From the NCBI GenBank assembly GCA_040768665.1, contig JAXGMN010000011.1, forward strand, positions 291,060 through 355,059: a DNA stretch of 64,000 bases, read 5' to 3'. The notes below the pieces were generated by a model. The model did not search any database, had not been told where the DNA came from, and saw only the letters and a list, made by a program, of their open reading frames with translations. Origin of the DNA: JABWBD01 sp040768665 (GTDB lineage: Bacteria; Planctomycetota; Planctomycetia; Pirellulales; Thermoguttaceae). Numbering within the stretch: position 1 is the first letter of the stretch; the number at the start of each line of letters is the position of its first letter. Positions 34,470 through 42,598 of the stretch are shown in pieces. Position numbers and translations under genes: made by a program.

Positions 34470-35954
34470 TCAACAAGTATCTTGTTTCACCGAAAAGACG
34501 CAACCCTCCCAGGGCCGCATATCCAGGAACAAGCCGCGGGCCTGGAGATCATCGCCATCGCGATCGTAAACCGCAGAGCTCATGTGATCCCGCAGTCGCC
34601 AGGGGCGGCCGCCCAAATCGGGAAAGGGCAAGCGGACATAGCACTGGCTCTGGTTGGGTGCATAGTTCACAACCGCTAGCATGCGCTCTCCGGAGGGACT
34701 TTGCCAGCCATAGGCGATGAAACAATCGCATGTCCAATTGCCTTCCCAGGCGGGCAAGCACTGGAGCAATTGCCATTGGCCGTCGCGCACCACCGGCTCG
34801 CGGAGCACGCCCAGCAGGCGGTCGTAGAACTCCTTCAGCGCCGCGTCGCAGGGTTCGCACGGGCCGCGCCCCAGATGCGGCGAGATCCGCTTCCTGCAAC
34901 CCTCGAATTGCCCCTGGTGGAAGAACCGCAGTCCTGGGGACAGGAACGTGATTACCGCGGCGGCCTTGTGGATTTCCGGCGAGAACGTGGCGGCTGCCCG
35001 TGGCTCGTCGTGGTTTTCCAGGAAGCGGGCCATCTTGTTCTGGTAGTCCAGTCCCGCATAGAGATGCTCTCGCACCGGGCGGGCGTGTCCTTCGCACAGC
35101 CGATCGTACAGCCGTTTGTCGTAGGTGTAGTCGAACCCCTGTTGCTGCAATGTCCATTCCAGGTCCCAGTAGACCTCGGCCATGAAGCGAAAGTCAGGGT
35201 ATTTCTTTCGCACGCATTGAGTCGCCCTCGGCCAGAACGGTTGCGACGCGATGCTCCAGGTCCGTTCGAACACCTCCGGTAGCACGAGCATGGCCATGTC
35301 GCAGCGCACTCCGTCGCACTGCCCGGCAATCTTGCGAAGCTCGCCGATCATGGCCTCCTGCGTGGCCGGATTGCCGTAGTTGAGCTGGAGCGTGTCCGGC
35401 CAGCCCGGGAAGTAGGGATCTCGCCCGTGCGCTAAGAGCAGGTCACCCCGCTTGCGCTTTGCCCAGGTATAGTTCTGGGGCGCTCGCGCCAAATCCAACT
35501 CCGTCCCGGCGATGTAATACTCCGGGTGGTCCTCCACCCACGGGTGATCCAGTCCTGTGTGATTGGGAACAAAATCCAACAGCAGGCGGAGGCTTCGCTT
35601 GCGGAGCCGCTTGCGCAGACGTGCCAGAGCGGCGTCGCCGCCGAGGCAGGTATGGACTGTGTAGCCGGCGATGGCGAACCCCGAGCCGGGAATGTCCCCA
35701 TCGCAGAGGTCCGGAAGCGTCGTTTGAAACTCCCTGCGCCACTCCGGACGATTGCGAGAGATCTGCTGGCCCGCCGGACCGGTCTGCCAGACGCTGAGCA
35801 GCCAGATCCAGTCGAAACCCATTTCGGCCAGTCGGTCCAGTTCGGCGTCGGAGATGTCGTCCAGCGTAGCGGGCCGCCGCAATTGGCGGGAAAGCTCGGT
35901 CAGCCAGACGCGGGTGTTGATCTGATAGAGGGAAGGACAGCGGACGAATGTCAT
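34470..35954 (-). CDS. GH13 alpha-amylase family protein
   Basis: 494 aa, no signal peptide, so probably cytoplasmic. GH13 signatures: LLLDFVPNHTG, nucleophile D219 in DGVRCDMAM, acid E260 in FMAEVYWD, and ENHDEPRA. Subfamily and specificity (amylase, glucosidase or sucrose phosphorylase-like) are not clear from the sequence. It lies with glgX and a GH63-like glucosidase, suggesting intracellular alpha-glucan turnover. Confidence 0.88.
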   Translation of the reverse strand: MTFVRCPSLYQINTRVWLTELSRQLRRPATLDDISDAELDRLAEMGFDWIWLLSVWQTGPAGQQISRNRPEWRREFQTTLPDLCDGDIPGSGFAIAGYTVHTCLGGDAALARLRKRLRKRSLRLLLDFVPNHTGLDHPWVEDHPEYYIAGTELDLARAPQNYTWAKRKRGDLLLAHGRDPYFPGWPDTLQLNYGNPATQEAMIGELRKIAGQCDGVRCDMAMLVLPEVFERTWSIASQPFWPRATQCVRKKYPDFRFMAEVYWDLEWTLQQQGFDYTYDKRLYDRLCEGHARPVREHLYAGLDYQNKMARFLENHDEPRAAATFSPEIHKAAAVITFLSPGLRFFHQGQFEGCRKRISPHLGRGPCEPCDAALKEFYDRLLGVLREPVVRDGQWQLLQCLPAWEGNWTCDCFIAYGWQSPSGERMLAVVNYAPNQSQCYVRLPFPDLGGRPWRLRDHMSSAVYDRDGDDLQARGLFLDMRPWEGCVFSVKQDTC

Positions 35955-36011
35955 GTTTTTCTCCTTGAGGCCGCACTTGGAAGAGGCGTTCGCGTTCTGT
36001 TCAGACGGGCT

Positions 36012-36791
36012 TTATTGCATGGTCCTCTGCAAATCGACCATCGCTTCCTGGCTGACCGTGAGAAAACCTTCCAGCCCCCGGTCCAGGTCGGCGATCAAGT
36101 ACAGAACTCCTGCAAAGGCGAGGACCAACAGCAACATAGCGGGTGAGCGCCGTGTCGCGGACAACCCGGCTTGATAGCCCATGGCGGCCATGCCGATGAC
36201 GGCAAGACTAAAGAGCCCACACCAGATGCCCAGCGGAATGCGACTCCGGGTCCCGACCAGCACGCGTTTGGCATGCAGGTCGATCACCTCATTCAACGAT
36301 TGGGCATAGAGCCCCGTCAGGATCGAGCCTGAATCTTGTTCGGCGGCCGCCGTTGCCACGGACCATAGCTGCTCGTGTAGTTTCTCCGATCGGACGATGG
36401 CCTGGGCGACTTTGTCTTTGTCCTTCTGGATTCCGTGGACGCGAACGTCTACGTACTCCCGCAACAGCCTGGCGGCCTCGGACCGTTGTGGCTCCGGCAG
36501 GAACCGAGCGCGGAGGTAGGTGGTTCCGATGGCATTGGCTTCCTCGAGAACGGCTTGTCGGCGGGTCTCGAAGCGCGCGGCGGCCGTGCTGAACGTAAAC
36601 GCGAGCATGAATGCCAGGAGGCCGAGGATCGAGCCCACCATCGCACCTACGGGGACGTCTTTTTCCTCCGCGGTATGCCGGTGCCGCCAGTTGCCGAGTC
36701 GGTACCCAGCTTCCAGTGCGACAATGGCCAGCGCTCCTGCGGTCAAGGCAAAGCCCCAAAGGGCAATAGATTCCAGCAGTTCTTGGTGCAT
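36012..36791 (-). CDS. DUF4239 family membrane protein
   Basis: 259 aa; ATG at 36791 preceded by CAGGAG. Four hydrophobic segments: two N-terminal (WGFALTAGALAIVALEAGYR, MVGSILGLLAFMLAFTFSTA) and two near the C-terminus (GIWCGLFSLAVIGMAAMGYQ, PAMLLLVLAFAGVLYLIADL). The pattern, with a long soluble helical region between, matches DUF4239 (bestrophin-like). Role unknown, possibly a channel. Confidence 0.85.
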   Translation of the reverse strand: MHQELLESIALWGFALTAGALAIVALEAGYRLGNWRHRHTAEEKDVPVGAMVGSILGLLAFMLAFTFSTAAARFETRRQAVLEEANAIGTTYLRARFLPEPQRSEAARLLREYVDVRVHGIQKDKDKVAQAIVRSEKLHEQLWSVATAAAEQDSGSILTGLYAQSLNEVIDLHAKRVLVGTRSRIPLGIWCGLFSLAVIGMAAMGYQAGLSATRRSPAMLLLVLAFAGVLYLIADLDRGLEGFLTVSQEAMVDLQRTMQ

Positions 36792-36927
36792 AGTAGCTCC
36801 TGAATCAAGCGATGCCACGACTCACGTACCACACCGCCCTCGACGGAGGGTCGCTGCAAACCGCTCCTCAACGCTTATCCAATTTCCAACTTCTCCCGCC
36901 GTCACGCCTTCTTCAAATGTGGTCGCT

Positions 36928-37009
36928 TTCCAAAAGGGGGGCAGGCACCTCGCCGCAACGAATTTCTTTCGGGAAAGTCCCGCGCGCTCGGAGCCAGTCC
37001 CCTTTGGAA
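36928..37009. repeat. GGGGACAGGCACC-family hairpin, 36.9 kb
   Basis: A variant copy (ttccaaaaggggggcaggcacc / ggagccagtcccctttggaa). It lies 13 bp from the stop of the GH63-like gene and fills most of the gap before the DUF4239 gene. Confidence 0.8.
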
Positions 37010-37021
37010 CAGTCACTGAGT

Positions 37022-39778
37022 TCACGGAGCAGCCACCAGAGTATTCGTCTCCGCGGCGGCCACCCTCTCGGCGTAGGCCTTCTTGCCTCGCTCGAGAATC
37101 TGCTCCGGTTGGACCGTGGCAAACAAATGCATCAACCGGGCGACGATTCCCGTCCAGCCGGTCTGGTGGCTGGCGCCCAGTCCCGCCCCATTATCGCCGT
37201 GGAAGTATTCGTAGAACAGCACGCAGTCTCGCCAGTTCGGGTCGTCCTGAAACTTGCCGGCTCCGCCGTAGACCGGGCGCCGCCCATCGCTGTTCTTCAG
37301 GAAGATGGCGGCCAGCCGGCGGGAGATCTCTTCGGCGACCTGGTAGAGATTCATCTGCCGGCCGGAACCGGTGGGGCATTCCACGATGAAGTCGTCGCCG
37401 TAGTAGGCGTAGTACTGGAGCAATGCGCGGACGATCAGCGCGTTGACCGGCATCCAGATCGGACCTCGCCAGTTGGAGTTGCCGCCGAACATGCCGGTGT
37501 CGGATTCAGCCGGCAGGTAAGAAACCCGGTATTCCTGGCCGCCCGCATGGAAGCAATAGGGATGATCGGCGTGGAATCGCGATAGGGAACGCAGGCCGTA
37601 GGGGCTCAAGAACTCGTTTTCGTCGAGCATCTTCGCCAGCACGCGGCGGAGCTTGGCTTCGTCCAGGATGGAAGCCAGCCGCCGCCCGGCCACGCCGGTC
37701 TTTCGCAGGTCGTGAATCGCCGTGCAGAGTTCGGGACGGGCGTCGAGAAATGCCGCCAACCGCTCTCCGAGTTCGGGTTGCTTTGCAATGAGCGATCCAT
37801 CAAACACCGTGGCCGCGCACAGGGGCAGCAGACCGACCATGGAGCGGACCTTGAGGCGTTGGGCCTGTCCGTTGGGCAACCGGAGCACGTCGTAGAAGAA
37901 GCCGTCCTCCTCGTCCCACATGCCGGTGTCCTGGCCCAGGTGGGTCATGGCCGAGGCGATCCACTGGAAGTGTTCGCTGAACTTCAGCGCCATGTCTTCA
38001 TAGTCCGGGTCGGTCATCGCCAGTTCCGCGGCGATTTCGAGCATGTTTTCGCAGAACAGGGCCATCCAGGCGGTGCCGTCGGCCTGTTCCAGATAGCCGC
38101 CGGTCGGCAAAGGCGCGCTGCGATCGAACACGCCGATATTGTCCAGCCCCAGAAAACCGCCTTCGAAGACGTTGCGTCCCGAACGGTCCTTGCGGTTGAC
38201 CCACCAGGTGAAGTTCAGCAGTAGCTTCTGAAAGCTGCTCTTGAGCCACTGCTTGTCGCCCTGTCCGGTCATCGCCTGCTCCAGGCGGTAGGTGAAGATG
38301 GTCGACCACGCGTGCACCGGTGGATTCACGTCGCCGAAATTCCACTCGTAGGCCGGGATCTGGCCGTTGGGGTGCAGGTAACGTTCGCGGAGCATCAGCC
38401 GCAACTGCTCCTTGCCGAAATCGGGGTCGACCAACGTGAGGGCGAGCACGTGGAAGGCGAGATCCCAGGCCGCATACCAGGGATACTCCCATTTGTCGGG
38501 CATGGAAATCACGTCGCCGTTGTACATGTGGTGCCACTGGTCGTTGCGCGGGGCCGCCTTGCGGGTTGGCTTGAAAGGATCGCTGCCGCGTTCTTCGAGC
38601 CACTTGTCCACGTCGTAGTGGTAGAACTGCTTGCTCCATAACATGCCGGCCAGGGCCTGACGCATGACGTTGGCCTGATCGGCCGTCATCGACGGGGGAA
38701 TGACGGCCGCATAGAACTCGTCGGCTTCTCTGCGGCGGGTTTCGAGCACGTCCTCAAAATGCCCGCCGAAGGGGCTGGCGCCCGCGCCGTTCCCTTGGCC
38801 AAGATCGCCCGGCGCGACGTCCGATAGCCGCAGCCGAAGCACCTGGCACTGGCCGGGATTGACCGAGAGCCGGTAATGAGCCGCCACCTTCGTCCCCTTT
38901 TGTTCCGGATTCACGGCTGCGGTCTGGCCGGCGACGACATAGTCGTTGATGCTGTCCTTGACGTAGGGGGTCCGGTTGGCAACGCCGAAGATCCGCTGGG
39001 TATTGGTTTCGTTTTCCGTGAACAACAGGGCAGCATCGCCTTCGCAGTAGAGATAGCGCCGACCCAGCTTGGGATGAACCGCCTCGACAATGCTTCGCTC
39101 CTGGGTCTTATCGGTCTGGACGAGTGTCGGCCGGTCGGAGCTTGCATGCCAGGACCACTGGTTGCGGAACCAGAGCGTCGGCAGGACGTGCAACTCGGCG
39201 GTTTCCGGGCCGCGGTTATGGACGGTGATCTGGATCAGGACGTCTTCCGCCGACTCCTTGGCATATTCCACGAAGACATCGAAGTAACGGTCCTCGTTGA
39301 ACACTCCCGTGTCGAGCAACTCATACTCAAACTCGTGCCTGCCCCGGCGGCTGCTGGTTTCCACGAGATCCCCGTACGGGAACGCTGCTTGAGGATACTT
39401 GTAGAGATACTTCATGTACGAGTGGGTGGGAGTGCTGTCGAGATAGAAATAGTATTCCTTGACATCCTCGCCGTGATTGCTCTCGCTATTGGTGAGCCCG
39501 AACAGGCGTTCCTTGAGGATGGCGTCCTTTCCGTTCCAAAGGGCCATCGCAAAGCAGAGCCGCTGCTTGTCGTCGGAAATGCCGGCCAGGCCGTCCTCGC
39601 CCCAGCGGTAGGCGCGCGAGCGGGCCTGATCGTGGCTAAAATAACTCCAGGCGTCGCCGCCTTCGCTGTAATCCTCGCGGACGGTGCCCCACTGGCGTTC
39701 GCTGAGGTAGGGCCCCCATTTCTTCCAGGGAGATTTTTGTTGACGCGTTTCATCGAGCCGGATCTGTTCTGGGGTCAT
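37022..39778 (-). CDS. Glucosidase, GH63/MGH1-like
   Basis: 918 aa; ATG at 39778 has GAGGTG upstream. No signal peptide. The protein has the (alpha/alpha)6-barrel features of GH63-type glucosidases: WEYPWYAAWDLAFHVLALTL, IPAYEWNFGDVNPPVHAW, GGFLGLDNIGVFDRSA and RGPIWMPVNALIVRAL. Its long N-terminal beta domain is typical. It probably trims or hydrolyses alpha-glucosides in the cytoplasm. The next gene downstream on this strand is DUF4239 across a repeat, and 16 bp upstream lies a small gene. Confidence 0.88.
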   Translation of the reverse strand: MTPEQIRLDETRQQKSPWKKWGPYLSERQWGTVREDYSEGGDAWSYFSHDQARSRAYRWGEDGLAGISDDKQRLCFAMALWNGKDAILKERLFGLTNSESNHGEDVKEYYFYLDSTPTHSYMKYLYKYPQAAFPYGDLVETSSRRGRHEFEYELLDTGVFNEDRYFDVFVEYAKESAEDVLIQITVHNRGPETAELHVLPTLWFRNQWSWHASSDRPTLVQTDKTQERSIVEAVHPKLGRRYLYCEGDAALLFTENETNTQRIFGVANRTPYVKDSINDYVVAGQTAAVNPEQKGTKVAAHYRLSVNPGQCQVLRLRLSDVAPGDLGQGNGAGASPFGGHFEDVLETRRREADEFYAAVIPPSMTADQANVMRQALAGMLWSKQFYHYDVDKWLEERGSDPFKPTRKAAPRNDQWHHMYNGDVISMPDKWEYPWYAAWDLAFHVLALTLVDPDFGKEQLRLMLRERYLHPNGQIPAYEWNFGDVNPPVHAWSTIFTYRLEQAMTGQGDKQWLKSSFQKLLLNFTWWVNRKDRSGRNVFEGGFLGLDNIGVFDRSAPLPTGGYLEQADGTAWMALFCENMLEIAAELAMTDPDYEDMALKFSEHFQWIASAMTHLGQDTGMWDEEDGFFYDVLRLPNGQAQRLKVRSMVGLLPLCAATVFDGSLIAKQPELGERLAAFLDARPELCTAIHDLRKTGVAGRRLASILDEAKLRRVLAKMLDENEFLSPYGLRSLSRFHADHPYCFHAGGQEYRVSYLPAESDTGMFGGNSNWRGPIWMPVNALIVRALLQYYAYYGDDFIVECPTGSGRQMNLYQVAEEISRRLAAIFLKNSDGRRPVYGGAGKFQDDPNWRDCVLFYEYFHGDNGAGLGASHQTGWTGIVARLMHLFATVQPEQILERGKKAYAERVAAAETNTLVAAP

Positions 39779-39794
39779 GACGCACCTCGACTGT

Positions 39795-40001
39795 CTAGAA
39801 TGGTAGTCCGAGCAAATCTCTGTAATGTCCCGGCACTGGCTCAAGGTCCGTCTCGGAGGTCGGGGTAAACGGTTGACGGTTGTTCCAAGCGTCTTCAACT
39901 GAGGGAAGTAGCCAAAAGCTGCCTTCGGGATCGCGAACGACCCACTGCTGGCAGGAACGGTCCACGAAGAGGGAGACTCGTTGTTTTTGTAAGGCGGTCA
40001 T
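39795..40001 (-). CDS. Small conserved planctomycete protein
   Basis: 68 aa; start ATG at 40001 with a GAGGAGG site 5 bp upstream. The sequence (LFVDRSCQQWVVRDPEGSFW, ...PVPGHYRDLLGLPF) is a conserved small protein I recognise from other planctomycetes, of unknown function; a small beta-rich fold is likely. It sits 16 bp upstream of the GH63-like gene, so it is probably cotranscribed. Confidence 0.8.
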   Translation of the reverse strand: MTALQKQRVSLFVDRSCQQWVVRDPEGSFWLLPSVEDAWNNRQPFTPTSETDLEPVPGHYRDLLGLPF

Positions 40002-40271
40002 GGGGCCCTCCTCGACTGAGTGGCAGTTTTGGCAAGTATACATCTCCGCCAGCCCGCGTGACGTCTACCTGGTCTCTGCTGGCTTACGGAGGACGCGGCA
40101 ATGAGGTGCCGCGTCAAACCTGCATAAACTATCCAGAACATGCCATTCGTGGTGATTTCCATTACGTTTATCCTTTCTGTGCTGTCCGAGCAGCTTCGCC
40201 AGGCTGTCGGATTCCGCGGAAGATTCAGAAATTGCCGTAGGTCTCTTACTCATTGCAGACCACCTTCGTTA

Positions 40272-41135
40272 TCAGGAGAAGCTTGCGGCTGCTGCCGGCG
40301 CCAGTCGGCCCCATCCGAGTGCGACGATGGCCAATAGGATCGTCTGGAACAGCGCAAAGGCCAGTGTTGCGGTCACAGCCGGAGTGCCCGGGAAACTGCT
40401 TGTCGCGATGACCAGACCGACGCCGACGTTTCGCACCGCCGTCGTAATCGCCATGGCCTTGCGGTTGTCGCTGCCGGGCATGCCCAGGAGCCAGCCGGCG
40501 GCTAGGGCGGCCAGCACCAGGACGAGCATCCCCACGAAACCTCGCGGCCGAATCGCCATCAGGGTCTGGAAATGGACGGTGAGAATCAGCCCGATCACCG
40601 ACAAGTTGAGAACCGCGCTGAGGCGATTGGCCGGTTTCAGCAGCCTGGCCGCCAGATGCGGACGCCATTGCCGCACGGCGAGGCCGAAGCAGAGGGGAAG
40701 GAGCTGCGTGACCAGCAGCGTGATCACCATCTTGGCCGCGTCGACGCGGAGCGAACCGTTGCCCGTCGTCCATGGCAACAGCACGGCGAGAAGCAGCGGC
40801 GCAATCAGCGCGGAGGAGGCGGCCAGAACCACCATCAATCCCACCGAAACGGCCGTGTTTCCCTTGGCGATCGCCGTGAAGGGCGGGCCGTAGGGTGCCC
40901 CCGGGCAAACCGCGGCGATGAGAAACCCCGCAGCCACCATCGGTTCGGCATGAAACAACAGCAACAAGCCCACCGCGGCTGCCGGGACGCAGACGTAGTT
41001 GGCCAGTGCGGCTCGGACCAGAAGCCGCCGGTTCCGGGCCACGCCGATCACTTCGGCAAACGTCACGCCCAAGCCGATGGCCACCATGAGCTCGACCAGC
41101 GTGAGCGTGACGAGAATGTTAATCAGCTTGTCCAT
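40272..41135 (-). CDS. Bile acid:sodium symporter (BASS)-family transporter
   Basis: 287 aa, about nine hydrophobic helices (for example LVELMVAIGLGVTFAEVIGV, AALANYVCVPAAAVGLLLLF, VSVGLMVVLAASSALIAPLL). The crossover-type segments FLIAAVCPGAPYGPPFTAIA and AITTAVRNVGVGLVIA are typical of BASS transporters, which move organic anions with sodium. The substrate is unknown. Two start codons are possible (GTG 41141 or ATG 41135). It is the last gene of a run starting at 60721. Confidence 0.83.
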   Translation of the reverse strand: MDKLINILVTLTLVELMVAIGLGVTFAEVIGVARNRRLLVRAALANYVCVPAAAVGLLLLFHAEPMVAAGFLIAAVCPGAPYGPPFTAIAKGNTAVSVGLMVVLAASSALIAPLLLAVLLPWTTGNGSLRVDAAKMVITLLVTQLLPLCFGLAVRQWRPHLAARLLKPANRLSAVLNLSVIGLILTVHFQTLMAIRPRGFVGMLVLVLAALAAGWLLGMPGSDNRKAMAITTAVRNVGVGLVIATSSFPGTPAVTATLAFALFQTILLAIVALGWGRLAPAAAASFS

Positions 41136-41137
41136 CG

Positions 41138-41377
41138 TCACGGTTGTGTTTCCTCGCTGAAATTGCCGATGGAACACCGCCCCGAGCGATTCAGGAACAC
41201 TCGCAGGAGGCCGGCGCTCATGGGGGCGAGGACCAGGAAACGGAGTAGTTCAAAAGCCAGCACAACGCGCACGATCGGACCCAATCGGCCGTGCAGGCTG
41301 TTCACAGCGTCCAAGGTCCGCTGCCGGATCGGCCTTGCGCCGGGTGCGTGTTCTTTCTGTCCGCTGTGCTGAGCCAA
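41138..41377 (-). pseudogene. Truncated N-terminal piece of a GDPD-type membrane protein
   Basis: 79 codons (TTG start adjacent to the ackA stop). The segment LGPIVRVVLAFELLRFLVLA, then PMSAGLLRVFLNRSGRCSIGNF, resembles the first transmembrane segment of membrane-anchored glycerophosphodiester phosphodiesterases, which normally run to about 600 aa. The frame ends right after it. Either a remnant or a small membrane protein; its compact fit between ackA and the BASS gene keeps the latter possible. Confidence 0.45.
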
Positions 41378-42598
41378 TCATGCCCCCTTTCCGATCTCAA
41401 TCGGGCTCTGTTGGATGCCGTCTACGACAGCCCGGGTATGGGATGCGATCACACCTTCCTCATCGGTCGGAATCACCCATACCGACGGTGATTGCCCCTT
41501 GGAAGAGATACACGTGCTTGCACTCTGGTTGGCGTCCGGGTCTAGATGGATGCCCAGCCAGGCGAGCCCCTGGCAGACTCGTTGGCGGATCGCCGGGGAG
41601 TTTTCGCCGATGCCGGCCGTGAAGACCAGTGCGTCCAGACCACCGAGTGCGGCGGTGAGCGAACCGATCTCGCGAACGATGCGATAGACAAAGAACTCGA
41701 TCGCCTCGGCCGCCAGAGGGCGGTCGCTCGCCAGCAGTGCACGGACATCGTTGCTGACGCCGGAGATTCCCAGCAGGCCCGATTTCTTGTAGAGGAGATC
41801 CTCGAGTTGGTCCGGGGTCCAACCCTGCCGGAGCAAGAAAAGGAGGACGCCCGGATCGAGATTGCCGCAGCGTGTGCCCATGGGCAGACCGTCCAATGCC
41901 GAGAAGCTCATCGTGGTGTCCACGCATCGGGCGTTTCGCATTCCGCAGAGGCTGGCGCCGCTGCCAAGATGCGCGACGATTACCCGGCCGCTGAGGACAT
42001 CAGGAGCCTGCCGGCAGAGCGTCCCGGCGATCGATTCGTAGGACAACCCGTGGAACCCCCATCGGCGCACCCCTTGTTGAAACATCTCATTGGGCAGGCC
42101 GAATCGTTCGGCCACTGGGGCCCTTCCGCGGTGAAAGGCCGTGTCGAAACAAGCGACCTGCGGCAGATCGGGCCGCAACTTCGTCACGCCCTTGACCGCC
42201 GCCAGATTGTGCGGCTGGTGCAGCGGAACCAGGGGCACGAGCAATTCCAGCTTCGCCAAAACGCCGGCATCGATCAGCGTCGGCGCGGTAAAGTCCAGCC
42301 CGCCATGAGCCATACGGTGGCCCACGGCCACCAGCGACAGATCGCCGGCATAGTGCTCGCGAGCCCACTGGGCCAGGTGCGCAAATGCCTCCGGATGCCC
42401 GAAACCGTGGGCGGGGCCCTTCACGGCAACGTCGGCCAGAACCCGCCCCTCCTCGTCTTTCGCTTTGAACCGCGGGGACGTGCCCAGGCCCTCCACCTGC
42501 CCGCGTGCCACGAGGTCCAGTTCTCGTTCGGCCACGCGGTAGATCGAGAATTTCAGGCTTGAGGAACCGGCGTTGAGTACGATAATGGCGTCGCTCAT
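41378..42598 (-). CDS. ackA: Acetate kinase
   Basis: 406 aa. Makes ATP and acetate from acetyl phosphate and ADP. The N-terminus IIVLNAGSSSLKFSIY and the motifs GHRMAHGG, FDTAFHRG, VAHLGSGASLCG and DGLPMGTRCGNLDPG are diagnostic. The ATG at 42598 overlaps the stop of the DUF3141 gene by 4 bp (ATGA). With pta three genes upstream it forms the acetyl-CoA-to-acetate ATP branch. Confidence 0.96.
   Translation of the reverse strand: MSDAIIVLNAGSSSLKFSIYRVAERELDLVARGQVEGLGTSPRFKAKDEEGRVLADVAVKGPAHGFGHPEAFAHLAQWAREHYAGDLSLVAVGHRMAHGGLDFTAPTLIDAGVLAKLELLVPLVPLHQPHNLAAVKGVTKLRPDLPQVACFDTAFHRGRAPVAERFGLPNEMFQQGVRRWGFHGLSYESIAGTLCRQAPDVLSGRVIVAHLGSGASLCGMRNARCVDTTMSFSALDGLPMGTRCGNLDPGVLLFLLRQGWTPDQLEDLLYKKSGLLGISGVSNDVRALLASDRPLAAEAIEFFVYRIVREIGSLTAALGGLDALVFTAGIGENSPAIRQRVCQGLAWLGIHLDPDANQSASTCISSKGQSPSVWVIPTDEEGVIASHTRAVVDGIQQSPIEIGKGA

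Noticed and set aside
40085..40115. Sigma-54-like match cggcacctcattgc on the minus strand
   Set aside because: Spacing between GG and GC is 9, not the required 10.
40065..40253. 62-codon minus-strand frame (MSKRPTAISESSAESDSLAK...) and an overlapping 54-codon frame (40162 to 39998) ending ATGA on the next gene
   Set aside because: No recognised homology or composition typical of a protein; the gap of 270 bp more likely holds a leader for the small conserved gene. The ATGA overlap is suggestive but not enough.
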